From Cepaea nemoralis (Eukaryota; Mollusca; Gastropoda; Stylommatophora; Helicidae), in NCBI GenBank assembly GCA_014155875.1, contig JACEFZ010003464.1:186001-250000 (forward strand): 64,000 nucleotides of DNA, written 5' to 3'. The translations under genes and the position numbers were made by a program. This document shows, one piece after another, positions 47,106 through 58,289 of this stretch (the first letter of the stretch is position 1; the number at the start of each line of letters is the position of its first letter). The notes below the pieces were generated by a model that searched no databases, was not told the DNA's origin, and saw only the letters and a list, made by a program, of their open reading frames with translations.

Positions 47106-47640
47106 ACAATTGCAGTCCATCATGAGAATCTCAATGACACAGAACATTACTCCTAACATGAACTTTGTAGCCAAGAAAAGATGCCAAACATCGTGCTCTG
47201 ACAAACTGACAGAAGAGTGAAAATGTGTATACCAATGATTTTTTATTATTAAAACTTTTTTATATTTTAATGTACATGAATGTTTTAAAAGGTTTAATTT
47301 TCGGCTTATGGAGTGTCTATCCTGTTCGGCCCGCAACTTTACGTGTGATCTGAGTTTTGGCCCGCTGAGCGATTGAGTTTGGCATTAGGATATCTTATTG
47401 TAGTGTTAACTGCATAGTTGTCAGCGTCATGCTTCAATTGCCATCATGTATAGTTAGCATTCCAGCAAGTTGTGTTAACGTTTCAAGAGAACAATGACAT
47501 GTTTCAACAGTCGTTAACAGAAACCATTGCATCAACAAAGTATCATGTGATGTTAACATGCTAAAGTGGTGAAACTTTTCAATGCTATCCATCATGTACA
47601 GAAACATCCCACATTGTAGTTTTTCCATGACGTAACGATG
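47106..47640 (+). other. Gene B 3' flank
   Basis: No reading frame resembling the gene A tail follows the repeats; after the last unit the original frame reads NYSNNCSPS then stop. ATTAAA near 47256 could serve for polyadenylation. GTTAAC and CATG-rich words (47400-47640) loosely resemble the gene A 3' flank. Confidence 0.4.
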
Positions 47641-47644
47641 CAAT

Positions 47645-47997
47645 ATAGAAATGTGGTTTCTGAGGAAGATGCAAGGAATACCATGGACAGACAGAAAAAC
47701 CAATGACCAGGTACTACAGGAGAATCGTAAATTGATTAGAGAAATTAGACGGGGACAGTCAAAGATTTTTGGACATGTGAGAAGAGATGGATTGGAGAAC
47801 TTCGGTGACAACTGGCATGATCGGGGGGAACAGACCAAGAGGAAGACCGAGAGGAAAATACCTGGATGGCTTGGCCACATTGCATGGACGAGACAGGAAC
47901 ACTGAGCTGATCCACTACTCTGGTGATCGAGTGACATGGCGAGTCATGACCGACCACGCTTTCCGGCATGGCACATGATTGATTCATTGATTGATTG
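47645..47997 (+). mobile_element. RTE-like LINE 3' fragment with 11-bp target duplication
   Basis: Encodes MWFLRKMQGIPWTDRKTNDQ through KIFGHVRRDGLENFGDNW and, after a frame change, GRPRGKYLDGLATLHGRDRN to the stop after RHGT. The tail is (GATT)n-like. AACGATGCAAT flanks it at 47634-47644 and 47998-48008. It is a severely 5'-truncated copy of the family seen more fully at 59295-59910. Confidence 0.9.
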
Positions 47998-48009
47998 AAC
48001 GATGCAATT

Positions 48010-49500
48010 CAGGATCCATTTTGTAACGTTAACAAATCATATCATTCATTCATTCAGTAGCATGTCCTTCGCAGAACTTCGCTCCCATAACAACCTTCCG
48101 GAAAATCTTTCGATCATAAGCAAGATGTCCCGCATCCGATACACCCATCTGGAGATCATCCGCCACATCCTGCACCCATCTTCTCTTTGGCCTTCCTCTT
48201 CCTCTCTTTCCCGGCATATACCCCTCCATTATTGTTCTCTCCAAACTTTCGTGACGTTTCAAATGACCAAAATATTTCAATTTTCTTTGTTTTATCGTCT
48301 TTAATAGCCAACCTTCTTCAATATTCAGCTCTTGAAGTATTGATGCATTTGTTCTTTTCTTTACCCAAGATATTCTTAGAACTCATATATAACATTTATA
48401 TTCAAAGGACATTTATGCGCTGTTCAGCTTGTTTAGTAAGTGTCCAGGTCTCTCAGGCGTATGTTGCAATGGGAAAGATGCATGCTCTTAAAAATCTAAT
48501 TTTTATAGTTCTGTCTGTCCCCTCCATAATTTATTCAGTTGTTTTAGTCTTTGAAAAGCAATTGATAGTCATCGTGTAATTTCTTTCCACCACCTCCAAT
48601 TTTTCCTCCTCAACATATATTTCTTTATGCATAGTAGTTTTATCTGTATTCATTATCTTTGTTTTTGTTATGTTAAGATACAAGTTGTGATTTTCACTAT
48701 TCAATTGAGTTGAGGCTATTATGTTTTCTATGCCATTCTGTGTTGTGGATAGCAATACTGTATCACCAGCATAACGAATCTCTGGTATGTCATGACCACC
48801 GATGTTTAGGGCATCATATAGCTCCCTGTTTATATCATCTCTTATATTCCTCATTAAATTTTCGGCGTACAGGTTAAACAAATAGGGGGACAGTACACAT
48901 CTCTGACGGACTCCTTGCTTGATGTCAAACCAATCTGATGTCTCGCCATCTATTCTAACCGCTGTTTGTTGGTCTAGAACTCTAGATAGAACATTTTTAT
49001 TAGTTGTATTACATGCTGTGTGAAAGCCCATATTCCTCATGATTTCCCAAAGTTTCTGATGTTGTACACAGTCAAATGCCTAAGAATAATCCACTTCTCT
49101 ATTATTAAACGCATGTTGAGAATGTGATCTCGTGTTCCTCTTCCTTGTCTAAATCCAGCTTGAACCACGTTAATCTCTTCTTCCATTTCCTTACGAAGTC
49201 TTCCCATTATGATATTTAATAGAATTTTACTTGCATGGATGATCAGGGCAACAGTTCTATAGTTGGTTCATAATTTCAGGTTGCCCTTTTTTGGTATTGG
49301 AATTGAAGATAGTTCTCTTCCAATCTTTTGGAAATATACCATATTTCCATATCTTTTTACATAATGCGTGATAGATTTGTATGCTTTCTTCTCCTCCTGC
49401 TGTAATTAGTTCAGGAAGAATCTCATCACATCCAGGTGATTTACCATTCTTCAGGTTCTTTATTGCCCATGCAATTTTATCTAATGAGGGTTTAGGTTAT
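48010..49500 (-). mobile_element. RTE-like LINE, reverse transcriptase to 3' end, decayed
   Basis: Minus strand, in order: GKSPGCDEILPELITAGGEE (about 49450), decayed fingers region with many stops (49350-49070), MRNMGFHTACNTTN, QGVRQRCVLSPYLFNLYAEN, IRYAGDTVLLS (the YADD box with Asp changed to Gly, YAGD), and the C-terminal KYFGHLKRHESLERTIMEG with GKRGRGRPKRRW (48280-48050). Frameshifts and the changed catalytic box make it inactive. QGVRQRCVLSP has R in place of the usual G before CVLSP. Confidence 0.92.
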
Positions 49501-49505
49501 GTCTC

Positions 49506-49577
49506 TGCTGTCATATCATATCATACATTATATATACATATCATATATACATACATATATATATATATATATATATT
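49506..49577. repeat. (AT)n / ATAC microsatellite
   Basis: CATATCATATC and ATACAT words lead into about 12 AT dinucleotides, between the LINE and a SINE. Confidence 0.93.
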
Positions 49578-49590
49578 AATGTCTCATATC

Positions 49591-49808
49591 CCTTACAGGA
49601 CGTCGCAGTCAACACCAGGATTCTCAGCTGCTGTTGATGTACTAGGCAAGATTACGCTCAGTAGTTTGCCATTGCTTTCTGAGCGACCGGCTCATGTACT
49701 CCGTAAGTCACCGCCGCGGCCAGAACCCCTACAGATTCTCGCCGTACGTCATGCCACTCACGAGAGTACACGGGATGACGGAGAAAGACCATACACCCCT
49801 AGGCCAGG
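49591..49808 (-). mobile_element. SINE family 1, minus strand
   Basis: Reads CCTTACAGGACGTCGCAGTC, then GGCAAGATTACGCTCAGTAG, TTTGCCATTGCTTTCTGAGC and a head with a degenerate B box (GGTTCTGGCC on the element strand) and A box (GGCCTAGGGGTG). Same body as the element at 23727. Confidence 0.88.
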
Positions 49809-50554
49809 ATTAACATGTTAATTATCATCATGTTTCAACTATTCATATGGTAGAGTTACATGTGTAAGTGATCATCGATATATTTCAAAGAAATTTCTTG
49901 TAGAATTAGCTTTACGTCATGTTGCGGTGACACATTGACAACAACAGCTATTAAGTAGAGTTAACATATGTGGTGTCAACACGTTAAAGTGATCAGCGAA
50001 ATATTTGAACACAATTTATCATATAGAATTACAATTACAACATGCTGCAAGTTGAAATTAACGTATCAAGTGCTAGCAAATAAAATAATCACCGATGTTT
50101 CAAATGTTATGTAGAGTTGTTCACCCTTGTCTAATTCTTATGTTAACTCTTGTCCAGCCGCTTTTGGTACATGGCAGAGAGAATATTTAGTTTACTCAAC
50201 ATTGGGTGGGGAATGTACAGGCATCTCTTGTGATAGTCTTTTGGTAAGAAGATAAAGTCGGTGATGTAACATCTGTGTAGTCGTTGAAGTAGTGTCCGAG
50301 TGCAGCATCAAATACCACCTGAGTTGTGTAGGAGACGGTGCGGTCTGGGCCAGTTATTAAAGATACCACTCAGCAGGGCAGTCTCAGTAAGATTTCGGGC
50401 AACTTGACTACAAGTTGACTTTATTCTGCATTACACTATTACATTGTGTTACCACTGGTGTTGAGTTATTCCTAAAGTTCTGCCATGACACCTCACATCC
50501 ACGATTGTCCCTGTCAGATTACTAAAATGAGCCATTGCGGTTCATAACGCAGTA
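49809..50554. other. No assignable gene
   Basis: 49810-50130 contains loosely repeated TGTAGA(A/G)TTA, CATGT and TTTCAAA words, perhaps the continuation of the gene B 3' flank split by the LINE and SINE insertions. 50130-50554 shows nothing recognisable. Confidence 0.4.
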
Positions 50555-50612
50555 TCCTTGTTTGTGAACGGACGCAGCAATTCTTGGGTATGAACGGACA
50601 CAGCTACCACTC
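50555..50612 (+). repeat. Two-unit relic of the 25-bp minisatellite
   Basis: GTGAACGGACGCAGCAATTC, TTGGGTATGAACGGACACAG: two units of the family expanded at 17541-17893. Confidence 0.7.
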
Positions 50613-50684
50613 CCGGTGGAGACATATTCGGGAACATTGGAGCAACGCCAAGTTCAAAATGTTTTTTTTTTTTAAAATAAGACA

Positions 50685-50790
50685 CCGCTGTCACCAACAG
50701 CATTTTACTGCTGTGTTGGTGTCTTGGCAAGTTTACGTTCAGTGGTGTGTCATTGCTTTCTTCAAAACGACATGCTCTCATACCAACTAG
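50685..50790 (-). mobile_element. SINE family 1 remnant
   Basis: TTGGCAAGTTTACGTTCAGT, GTCATTGCTTTCTTCAAAAC and CATGCTCTCATACC match the body of the minus-strand SINEs at 49640-49700 and 63660-63715, with more divergence. Confidence 0.65.
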
Positions 50791-50814
50791 TTTAAACCCA
50801 GAGCAACGTGGTCT

Positions 50815-52640
50815 GCTGTGTCGTGGATACCTTTTATTGTGTCGTCCCTGGATTGAGGGGAATCAACACCCACATTATTTTTAACCCCATATCATTATTC
50901 TGGACAATCCACCAGATTCCGTCCACCACACTCCGTCAGTCAATGGATACCTCTTTCTCTCTCTTTCTCTCACCACTGGATCATGCCCCCTCTCACACTT
51001 CCCCAAAACAATATACTAATCAACTCTAGCTTCCAAAATTAATAACACATTAATTTAATGAAGAAAAGTGTATGTGTGTGCGAAGAGCAGGTGTAGAATG
51101 TATGTCGTATGCTCTAGTGTGTCTGCATAATCAGACCGAACAGTTCAGGAGCAAAGTCTGATCATCCCTGTAAGGATCACACAACATCATCATAGGTCAG
51201 TACACGATAACCTCACCAAACGATGTGTCCCTCCTGCTAGAAGTTGACTTCCTCCGGTAGCTTTTTGATAACCCAGATACGTGGTCACCAATCACGGATA
51301 TAGTCCGATACTGATCCTGTATCGATCACACACCATGTTATTAAATGTCCCTACTGTTCTGAGACTTAAAACATCCTTGCCTTGTGAAAACCCGGAACAC
51401 TGTCCCTTGAAATAACGTGATTTCATTTCCTAAAGGTCCTACCGTTTCACAATTACACTGTTATTGTTTACAGTCCCACATGACTCTAGTAATTTAGTAA
51501 AAGCACCAGGTTCATTGTTCCTGTTACTTAGAAACTCACTATGGTTCTTTCTATAGGTGATGTGGAAAAAACAATCACTAGTGTTCTGTTCACATGTGGT
51601 TTTTAAAAAACTAATCTCACTATTGTTCCTTCTACACATGATGTGGGAAAACAATCACCGGTGTTCTGTTCACATGTGGTTTTGACAAATAATCTCACTA
51701 TTGACTTCCATGATCCCTATCACTAAGAAGTCATCTGCTGGATACTTATAGGTTTCGGCTCAGCCGAGCCATGTTCCTTCAGACCCCTTTTATCATGGGC
51801 CCAGTGCAAAAGCTGCTGAATAACTTTGCCTGCACTAAGGTATCCATTCTAGTAAACAATGATGTTTCAGCTTCAACTGAGTAACGTGAGGGAACCTGTG
51901 AAATAGAGAGAACACACCGGTGAGAGCAACCGGACACTGACTCCTATTAGATGAGTGTAGGCCGACGGCCTCACTCAGATATATGACAGTGAACCAAACC
52001 CTGTCATGGGGCAGAGGAGCTGAATTAGGGTAAGACAAGGAAAGACCAAAAATGTAAAGTGCAGAACCCCAGTAGACCCCAAATGGAAGATCCCACCATT
52101 GGACATTTCCCTTATCCCCCAAACAACCATCCTCAATCCTTCTAAATATCATCCCACTTCACTATTTCCAACCAGCTGAGCTAATTGATCTCTCCCACTA
52201 GTTAGTTTTAACAATGCGATTGCCCACTGTCGCCGACACTCCTTGAATACCTAACCACAACTCAACAACACTATGTTCAAGCTCTAGGTCTATCAAACAC
52301 TAGACTATCTTACAATATTTACATCTAAATACTATTTAGTAAATACCTTATGAACAACCAGCTCTATCCTGAATCGAATCTACACTTGCCATAAAAGACA
52401 CATGTTCCTCAGCGTTAATTGATACCGAACACGCTAGATTCTTTTCGATAATAGAACAGAGCTAGTCACAACACTTCGGCCTAGGTCAACTCCCTTGTTC
52501 AAACTAGCGGCAACAAATTCTGTTTTGCATACAGTCGGGATTGTCCTAGTTACGTCATTCGATGTACACACCAGGTGGCCTCCCCGTCTCCCTCTCGGGA
52601 CGAGTTTCCTGTACATCAAAAGTCCCTCCTCGCCTGTGAT
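50815..52640 (+). repeat. Interspersed repeat R1, copy 2
   Basis: Diverged, same-orientation copy of 2770-4540. The stretch 51440-51700 contains an internal near-duplication (ATGTGG(A/G)AAAACAATCAC and GTGTTCTGTTCACATGTGGT occur twice, 104 bases apart) not seen in copy 1. No gene within it. Confidence 0.7.
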
Positions 52641-53505
52641 CTAGAGAAATTCATTTCTACACTACAAAGATCTAGCCGACTTTCCTTCCCCCAGACAATG
52701 TTGTCTCCAACCTCACAAGAATAGTTGTTCCCCTTTCTACCACGAACATAACAGGCTTTTTCTCTCAATGACGATACATCAAATAATGCCGACAAATTCC
52801 TGTTTCCTAGGGAACTCTCAAGGACTTGTAGTTTCCTTTGATCCGATGTGAGTGTTTCTCCATTAGTAACAAACAATTGCAGCTGTGAATACAGACTGGT
52901 TCTCTGTTAGTTTATCATCTTATCGTTAACGACAGTGGTCCCGTGACATGCTGCCAAATCGGTCGTAACTGTTTCGAACTCGTCTTCCATGTAGAGAGGC
53001 ATTGCATTCTAATTGTTACGTGGCAACCTCATGTAATTTTTTACCATCATGTAGCAGAGCCTTTACAAAATGTAGCTCTCATAACCAGGAAATACCCAGT
53101 AACCCAGCCTCAGCCGGAGCTGTGATTAGGGGCAGTGAACAAGTGGAATTCCTCAACATACCGATTAGAGTTAGAAATCAGAAGCAGACGCTTTTGCAGC
53201 AAACATGTCCCGCTGGATTTCTGGGATATGAGCGTCGGCGGTTCGGAAAAAGCAAACAACTGAACTGAAAAAAGATTGCCCGGTACATCACAAACGCCAA
53301 ATAATGGTGGGTTGAGTGCGACGTCCTGTAAAGGGCACACGTTGTGAACCCAGCCTCATGTATTTTGATACCCAGGATGTCTTTATGTCCTCTCCCTACA
53401 ACTATTGTCGGTCTGCCGATGCCTTCTTTCAGAACCCATGACATCCAATACTGCCGAAAGACATTGTCACATTAAACAAAGTATTTTAATTTTTTTTTAA
53501 AGTCG
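52641..53505. other. No assignable gene
   Basis: Overlapping open stretches of 60-90 codons on both strands lack domain features. GTGCGACGTCCTGTAAAGGG at about 53316 is the 3' tail of SINE family 1, indicating an old, otherwise unrecognisable copy. Confidence 0.45.
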
Positions 53506-53509
53506 CTTA

Positions 53510-53610
53510 AAAGTTTAATTTGACGAGATACATTGAAATATGTCGGGCAATAAATCATGCAACCTTTTTTTTTAATGGCTTTAGTATATAAATTCAATGG
53601 TATTACTTTA
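53510..53610. repeat. MITE right-arm copy
   Basis: GATACATTGAAATATGTCGG then GCAATAAATCATGCAACCTT matches the right arm of the intronic MITE (14145-14195, 24585-24635). Confidence 0.6.
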
Positions 53611-54104
53611 TTTTGAATTTCAGTTTAATTCATGGCTATTTTCACATTATATGAAAAGCCAGAATGTGTTCATGAATCGCGCTATTCTAAGAATTGTTCT
53701 GAACCATGTACATTCAAAAGCCTAATTTTCATCGAGTGACAATCAAATGGTGCATGACAATAATTCATAATCCCACAATAAAGATTCGTAGTCTCAAAAA
53801 CGCGTACTGTTATTGGATTACTTCTTGTGTACCACGGACTCTTCATGTTGTGAATTATTTGTATCCCCAAGTCTGACTTCTTTAGATCAGTACTCACTTT
53901 TTTATGTCGTTGATAATTATTGATTCAAGTATTTTGAAGTTCTGTCAATGTTTTCAGTGTTCTCAAAATACTAAATATAACCCAAAGAACAACTGATATG
54001 ATAGGTGTAACGCTAAACGGAAATCACGAATTCTGGTAAGAGGAGAACATTACAAAGCAAATAGTTTGGGGAACAAAAATGTTCCGAAGCAGGATCCTGC
54101 TGTG
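53611..54104. other. AT-rich, no assignable gene
   Basis: Nothing recognisable on either strand. Confidence 0.5.
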
Positions 54105-54275
54105 ATTCTGATGAGATCACATTTTCTAAGCCTGAATGCACGGAGGTCTAGGTTGACAGTCTTTCATTCCCGTAGCGAGCGATGAGCCTAGGAATCGAAC
54201 CCTTGTGCGACCGTGTTCATGCCACCGTCAGCGAAACTTCCAAACCGTTCCGCCATCGCGCCCGCTGACCTTTAC
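54105..54275 (-). mobile_element. tRNA-headed SINE, family 4 (or tRNA pseudogene)
   Basis: On the minus strand: GGGCGCGATGGCGGAACGGT (A-box region) and, about 45 bases on, GGGTTCGATTCCT (B box). The sequence between the boxes does not fold convincingly as a tRNA and no 3' acceptor half is seen, so a SINE head is likelier than a tRNA gene. Confidence 0.72.
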
Positions 54276-54550
54276 TCTATGAGAAGTCATCTAATAATGT
54301 GCCTTGGAACAGTTTTGCCCGAATCAAACACATTGTAGTTATGAAGCTAATTAAGAGCGTTTTTGAAAACTGCAAAGAATACATCACTCAAGTGAGGAAT
54401 ACCACGTCCATTTGCATTATGTATTATCAAACCTATTCAATGACAGTCAAGAGAGAAAAAAAATAGTTGAATATTATTTACAGGACTTAGCAGTCAACGC
54501 CAGCATTTGTTGGCTATTTGTGAATTCTGGGCAAGTTTACGTTCAAGATT

Positions 54551-54660
54551 GTTTGGACATTGGAAAATTTAATGACAATGGGCAAGCTGGATACGAAGAG
54601 AGCAGGGGGAAGAAAAAAGGATGAATACCTTAATGGTTTGGCAGCTTGGCATGGTCGGGA
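54551..54660 (+). mobile_element. RTE-like LINE 3' coding end, inserted in a SINE
   Basis: Encodes a decayed TLENLMTMGKL, GRKKDEYLNGLAAWHGRDNN with TDLL. The same LINE tail is seen at 47775-47905 (YLDGLATLHGRDRNTEL). It runs into the 34-bp minisatellite. Confidence 0.75.
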
Positions 54661-54885
54661 CAATAACACAGACCTGCTGATGGCGTGGTCGGGACAATAA
54701 CACAGACCTGTTGATGGCATGGTCGGGACAATAACACAGACCTGCTGATGGCATGGTCGGGACAATAACACTGACCTGTTGATGGCATGGTCGGGACAAT
54801 AACACACACCTGTTGATGGCATGGTCGGGACAATAACACAGACCTGTTGATGGCATGGTCGGGACAACAACACAGACCTGTTTCA
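54650..54885 (+). repeat. 34-bp minisatellite, about 7 units
   Basis: Unit GGCATGGTCGGGACAATAAC plus ACAGACCTGTTGAT, 34 bases. The first unit is the LINE coding segment for WHGRDNNTDLL. All three minus-strand frames are open, giving Cys/Pro-rich stretches that are artefacts. Confidence 0.94.
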
Positions 54886-55045
54886 AGACTGGTAACTCCT
54901 GTGAGATGGCGAACCTTGACCGCCCAGGCGAGTCGGCATGGCACTTGATGATGATGAAATTTGCCATTGCTTTCTTTCTGAACGACTGGCACTCATACCA
55001 CTGTACACACGCAAGGTGGTTTGCTTCTAAATCTCCTGCAGCTTT

Positions 55046-55574
55046 GTTTAGAAGGCGGTATGCAGGATTACGAATTATAATCATAACCGCTTTGCCTCAG
55101 AACCTGGATAATTCAGAGACCATGAAGCGAACAGAACGAATGAGAAATATATTGACAGATGATATGTATAGGAAGCTACAGATTATCCTTGTGCATGGTG
55201 ATGGTCAGTGTATCTACTGTCCTGTGTCGGTGGTCGTGTTGGCCGGCCCATTGTCTTCCATTACTGTTATTATGCTTTTATAATGTACATTGTCTCTGTT
55301 GTTGTCTAAAATTAACTTCATAAATAATTATCAATGAACTAATGTTTGACAACAGAGAGATAAGGGCAGCATGTCAGACGGGACTGAGTGTCAAGATTCC
55401 TACCCCTTTGAATATAAAGTTCGTTCCTTCTTTCTAGACTACAATGATGTTTGCTGCGACCAATGTATTTTAGTTTTAGACGCGGTGATCTTGAGCTAGT
55501 TATGTCTTCACATCTTGCTGAATGTCACTTTTTCTCTTCTTAGTCTGCTGTTTCTTTAGTCCATGCCGTTAAGA
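55046..55574. other. No assignable gene
   Basis: The 142-codon open stretch ending at 55283 runs across the SINE piece and has no supported domain. The final hydrophobic residues could look like a membrane segment by chance. Confidence 0.45.
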
Positions 55575-56060
55575 CGTAGTGATAATGGGTGTCCACAACC
55601 TTCAGTCTCTTATAATATGAATTTCTGATACCGAGATTTCACCATACCTTGCTGTCAAACTTTCCAGCATCTTCTGCTGTTTTCCCCTGCCTTTTTCCCC
55701 ATCCAACTTTCCCTTTGTGATGACATACGCCAATTCCCCTTCTCATGGCATGCCCTCACATTGTAGCCAGTTCTCTTTGTGACTTAACTCTTTCAAGATT
55801 GCATTGCTCTTTCTATCCGCCCATGCTCTTTCTATCCGCCCACGTTGTTATTCGATCAACATCGTATCCTCACAACCTTTACATGATTTCTCATTTGTAT
55901 GGTAATTTACTATGAATCGATTCCATGCATCAGGATTGGTTCAAAGTAACACTGATTGTTTTCCTCTCCTCGACTGAAAAACAATTGCAGAGAATATTTT
56001 CTATCTTGTGAAATGCTATCTTTGCTTGGGCAATAGGAGCCTATCAATACAGTTTGGCAA
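55575..56060 (+). repeat. Interspersed repeat C, partial copy 3
   Basis: CCATCCAACTTTCCCTTTGT, GTAGCCAGTTCTCTTTGTGA and TTGCAGAGAATATTTTCTAT with CTTGTGAAATGC match the first two thirds of repeat C at 58430-58720. It lacks the GAAGATCACTAAGATCGAAA end. Confidence 0.62.
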
Positions 56061-56124
56061 GGACCAGTGTTCTGTTGTAGAGATAGATTTTCCTTTAAAC
56101 TACCTATCCATCGTTCCAGTGTTG

Positions 56125-56450
56125 AGTTGAGCTAAGAACCGACATCCCTGCACTCAGGACATTCCCATACGCCTCCAGTCCCCTCGTTCAACAGCTAACA
56201 TAGAGACACTACTAATCGTTCCCACCGCTATCTGATTGAAAGTTCTCCAGGTCTCCCCTTTCAGTTTTGAGATTCTTCCAGAACCCCTGCTGACCCCCTC
56301 TAATTGTTTCCACATACATGCTCCACCACATTCTCCCTCTGGTCCCACAGGCCCGCGATGACCTCTCCCTTGAACATTCATTTAATTTGTACTGTAACAA
56401 GTCACATTTCTTTTCCACCATAAGCGTCTTCAGAACTGGAAACGCCTCTA
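56125..56450 (-). mobile_element. RNase H LINE 3' end, second copy
   Basis: Minus-strand GETWRTFNQIAVGTISSVSM, then GDWRRMGMS, and the AAGAACCGACATCCCTGCAC end match the 3' end of the LINE at 8198-8290 (CNQIATGTIGVG, ECCDVGF). It is 5'-truncated. Confidence 0.75.
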
Positions 56451-56509
56451 AAGTCCCATCAGTCAGCTGTCCGATAAACAGTCAGTCTAGTCAATTGAAG
56501 CTTTTCATT

Positions 56510-56700
56510 ATGTCCTTGTAGGACTGGCTCGTTGGTTTTTCTGTCTGTCCATGGTATTCTTTGCATTTTCCGCAGAAACTACATTTTCACTGCCATTAAA
56601 TGTTTTTCAGCATGTCTACTCATTCATTGTCCAGGTTTTAAACGTGCAGATTGTATGTATCACTTCAACACACATTGATGTGATAAACTCTCTCTGGAAT
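56510..56700 (-). mobile_element. RTE-like LINE fragment
   Basis: Minus strand reads SRHAEKHLMAVKM, then FLRKMQRIPWTDRKTNE, the segment also at 59580-59670 and 47651-47710. Decayed by stops. Confidence 0.8.
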
Positions 56701-56895
56701 AAGAAAGCGAATGCAAGTGAACAGAAAGTGTATCCATAACTGGAGAGATTTTTCACAAAGAATAGAGTGGAGATTTTTAATCAGATCGCTATAGAATGTT
56801 AAATCTTGGTGGTCGTCAGGGCATATGTGGAAATGTCCCCAATCCACCCCCCAAAAAAGTATTGGCCATGAAATATAGAATAAGTAACATGTGGA

Positions 56896-57197
56896 GGTCA
56901 GCATGGCCGTATGGATAGGAACGCGTGTTCTTAAACATCAGGTGTGCTGATGCCGAGGTAAGGGGTTCAACTTTTACACCGGACAGCCGGACTAAAATGT
57001 TGACCTCTCGTCCTTGACTTGGGGATGTAAATTACAAGTACCCCTGATTTCGGAGTGAGTTCGCTTAATGGCGAAGGACACTGTTAATAGGGAAAGCTAA
57101 TTCACGCGCAAAATTCAGTCCAGCACTACTAGAAGGTGTGTGCTGGACTGCGCTTGAGTTTAACACGAGCGAGTGACAAAAAAAAAACATAAAAAAG
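56896..57197 (+). mobile_element. tRNA-headed SINE, family 3
   Basis: A-box region ATGGCCGTATGGATAGG, B box GGGGTTCAACTTTT, body with GGGGATGTAAATTACAAGTA and AATAGGGAAAGCTAATTCAC, and an A-rich tail at 57178-57197. The body end is also at 62225-62315. Confidence 0.8.
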
Positions 57198-57283
57198 TAA
57201 CGTATATTCATTGTTATCATCTACAATACCACCGTATGCTTAGAAATAACGTGAACAATTGCAGAATGTCAGCTCAATATTGC
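57198..57283. other. No assignable feature
   Basis: Short AT-rich spacer with nothing recognisable. Confidence 0.4.
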
Positions 57284-57376
57284 ATTAAAGGGACACTATA
57301 TATTATTTATAGTTGTTTCCCTTTCATATAATACATATATTTTGTATTTTGTGTAAGGGAAACAACTATATTAATT
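57284..57376. repeat. Short inverted repeat
   Basis: TATAGTTGTTTCCCT (57308-57322) is exactly reverse-complementary to AGGGAAACAACTATA (57356-57370), with an AT-rich loop of 33 bases. It may be a minimal hairpin transposon relic. Confidence 0.65.
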
Positions 57377-57688
57377 TATTGTTTTATAAAATATGAACAT
57401 TTTGAATTTATTTAATTACACATAAATTATACGTGCATGATTTCACAACAGCTGCATCAACTTCTTTGCAGATTCAACAACTACATATAATAGTAGACAA
57501 TGTCGAGCATTAGGGAAGACGTAATTTTACGTGTTAATTAATATATCAAAACAAGATTACTTCACAGGACTGGAAACACGACTCTGCTGTAATCAGTTTC
57601 AATGTAGCTTCAGATGGTAAAAATCAAAACTATTGTTTGACAGGCACACATGTGCTTTAATGAAACAAGCACTGCAGCCTACCACGCA
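57377..57688. other. AT-rich, no assignable gene
   Basis: Nothing recognisable on either strand. Confidence 0.5.
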
Positions 57689-57689
57689 T

Positions 57690-58228
57690 GTCGTAAGAGG
57701 CGACTAAGGAGGCTTGATGGTTCCGTCGCCCTGCTACTGAGTGAGTGCGTGGCGCGACACTGTGGGCTGTGAGTTTCATGTGAAATGATTTTGAATCTGC
57801 CCGAGGTGTTTTGGAATGTGACTGCATGTTCCGAGCGATGGCAGTTGGCTATGTCCCAGAGTTGACCGCTTTTTGCCTGATGCAGAAATGCGTGGCTGCT
57901 GGGCTTATGGTTGACTGCCACTACCATCGACGATGAACTGTATTTCTTGGACTGTGTGGGTGAACATCTAGGAAACATCCAGATGTGAAAATGACTGCCG
58001 ATTCCATCAGAGATGAACTGGGTGTTTCGTGGGGGACTATTGTGTTGACATTCTGGCGGCAACATTATGCACAGTGTATCTGTGCGGGCTGTTGTTTGTC
58101 GAGACTCCTGTCTTTTCTACGTTTCACATTGGGCAGTGAAGCGCTTTGTGTGATATTCACTGGCACAGGAACGGAGCGTAATGGGGACGACCCGTTGCTG
58201 TGAAGTTGGAACTGCGACTAACTAACTA
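57690..58228 (+). repeat. Interspersed repeat D, copy 2
   Basis: Reverse-complement counterpart of 6690-7310. It starts near GCGACTAAGGAGGCTTGATG and ends GCGACTAACTAACTAACTAA; a microsatellite-like ACTA tail is typical of non-LTR retroelements and their SINEs. Shared blocks: GTGCGTGGCGCGACAC, GATGAACTGTATTTCT and CATTGGGCAGTGA. Confidence 0.75.
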
Positions 58229-58289
58229 ACTAACTAAGTGTATGATTATATTGTATGAAATTGATTTTAATATTGGGCTATCATGACAC

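Larger units (their letters stand above)
54478..55045 (-). mobile_element. SINE family 1 split by a LINE-derived insertion
   Basis: The SINE tail and body (TTTACAGGACTTAGCAGTCA to GGCAAGTTTACGTTCAAG, 54478-54550) resumes at 54957 with TTTGCCATTGCTTTCTTTCT and CTGGCACTCATACC. In intact copies these pieces join directly, so about 400 bases have been inserted. Confidence 0.78.

Noticed and set aside
54180..54275. A functional tRNA gene on the minus strand
   Set aside because: A and B boxes are present, but no clover-leaf with paired acceptor ends could be drawn; a SINE head is more likely.
54514..55084. Overlapping minus-strand frames rich in Cys, Pro and 'PCHQQ'-type repeats
   Set aside because: All come from the 34-bp minisatellite, which is open in all three minus-strand frames; the plus strand is LINE-derived.
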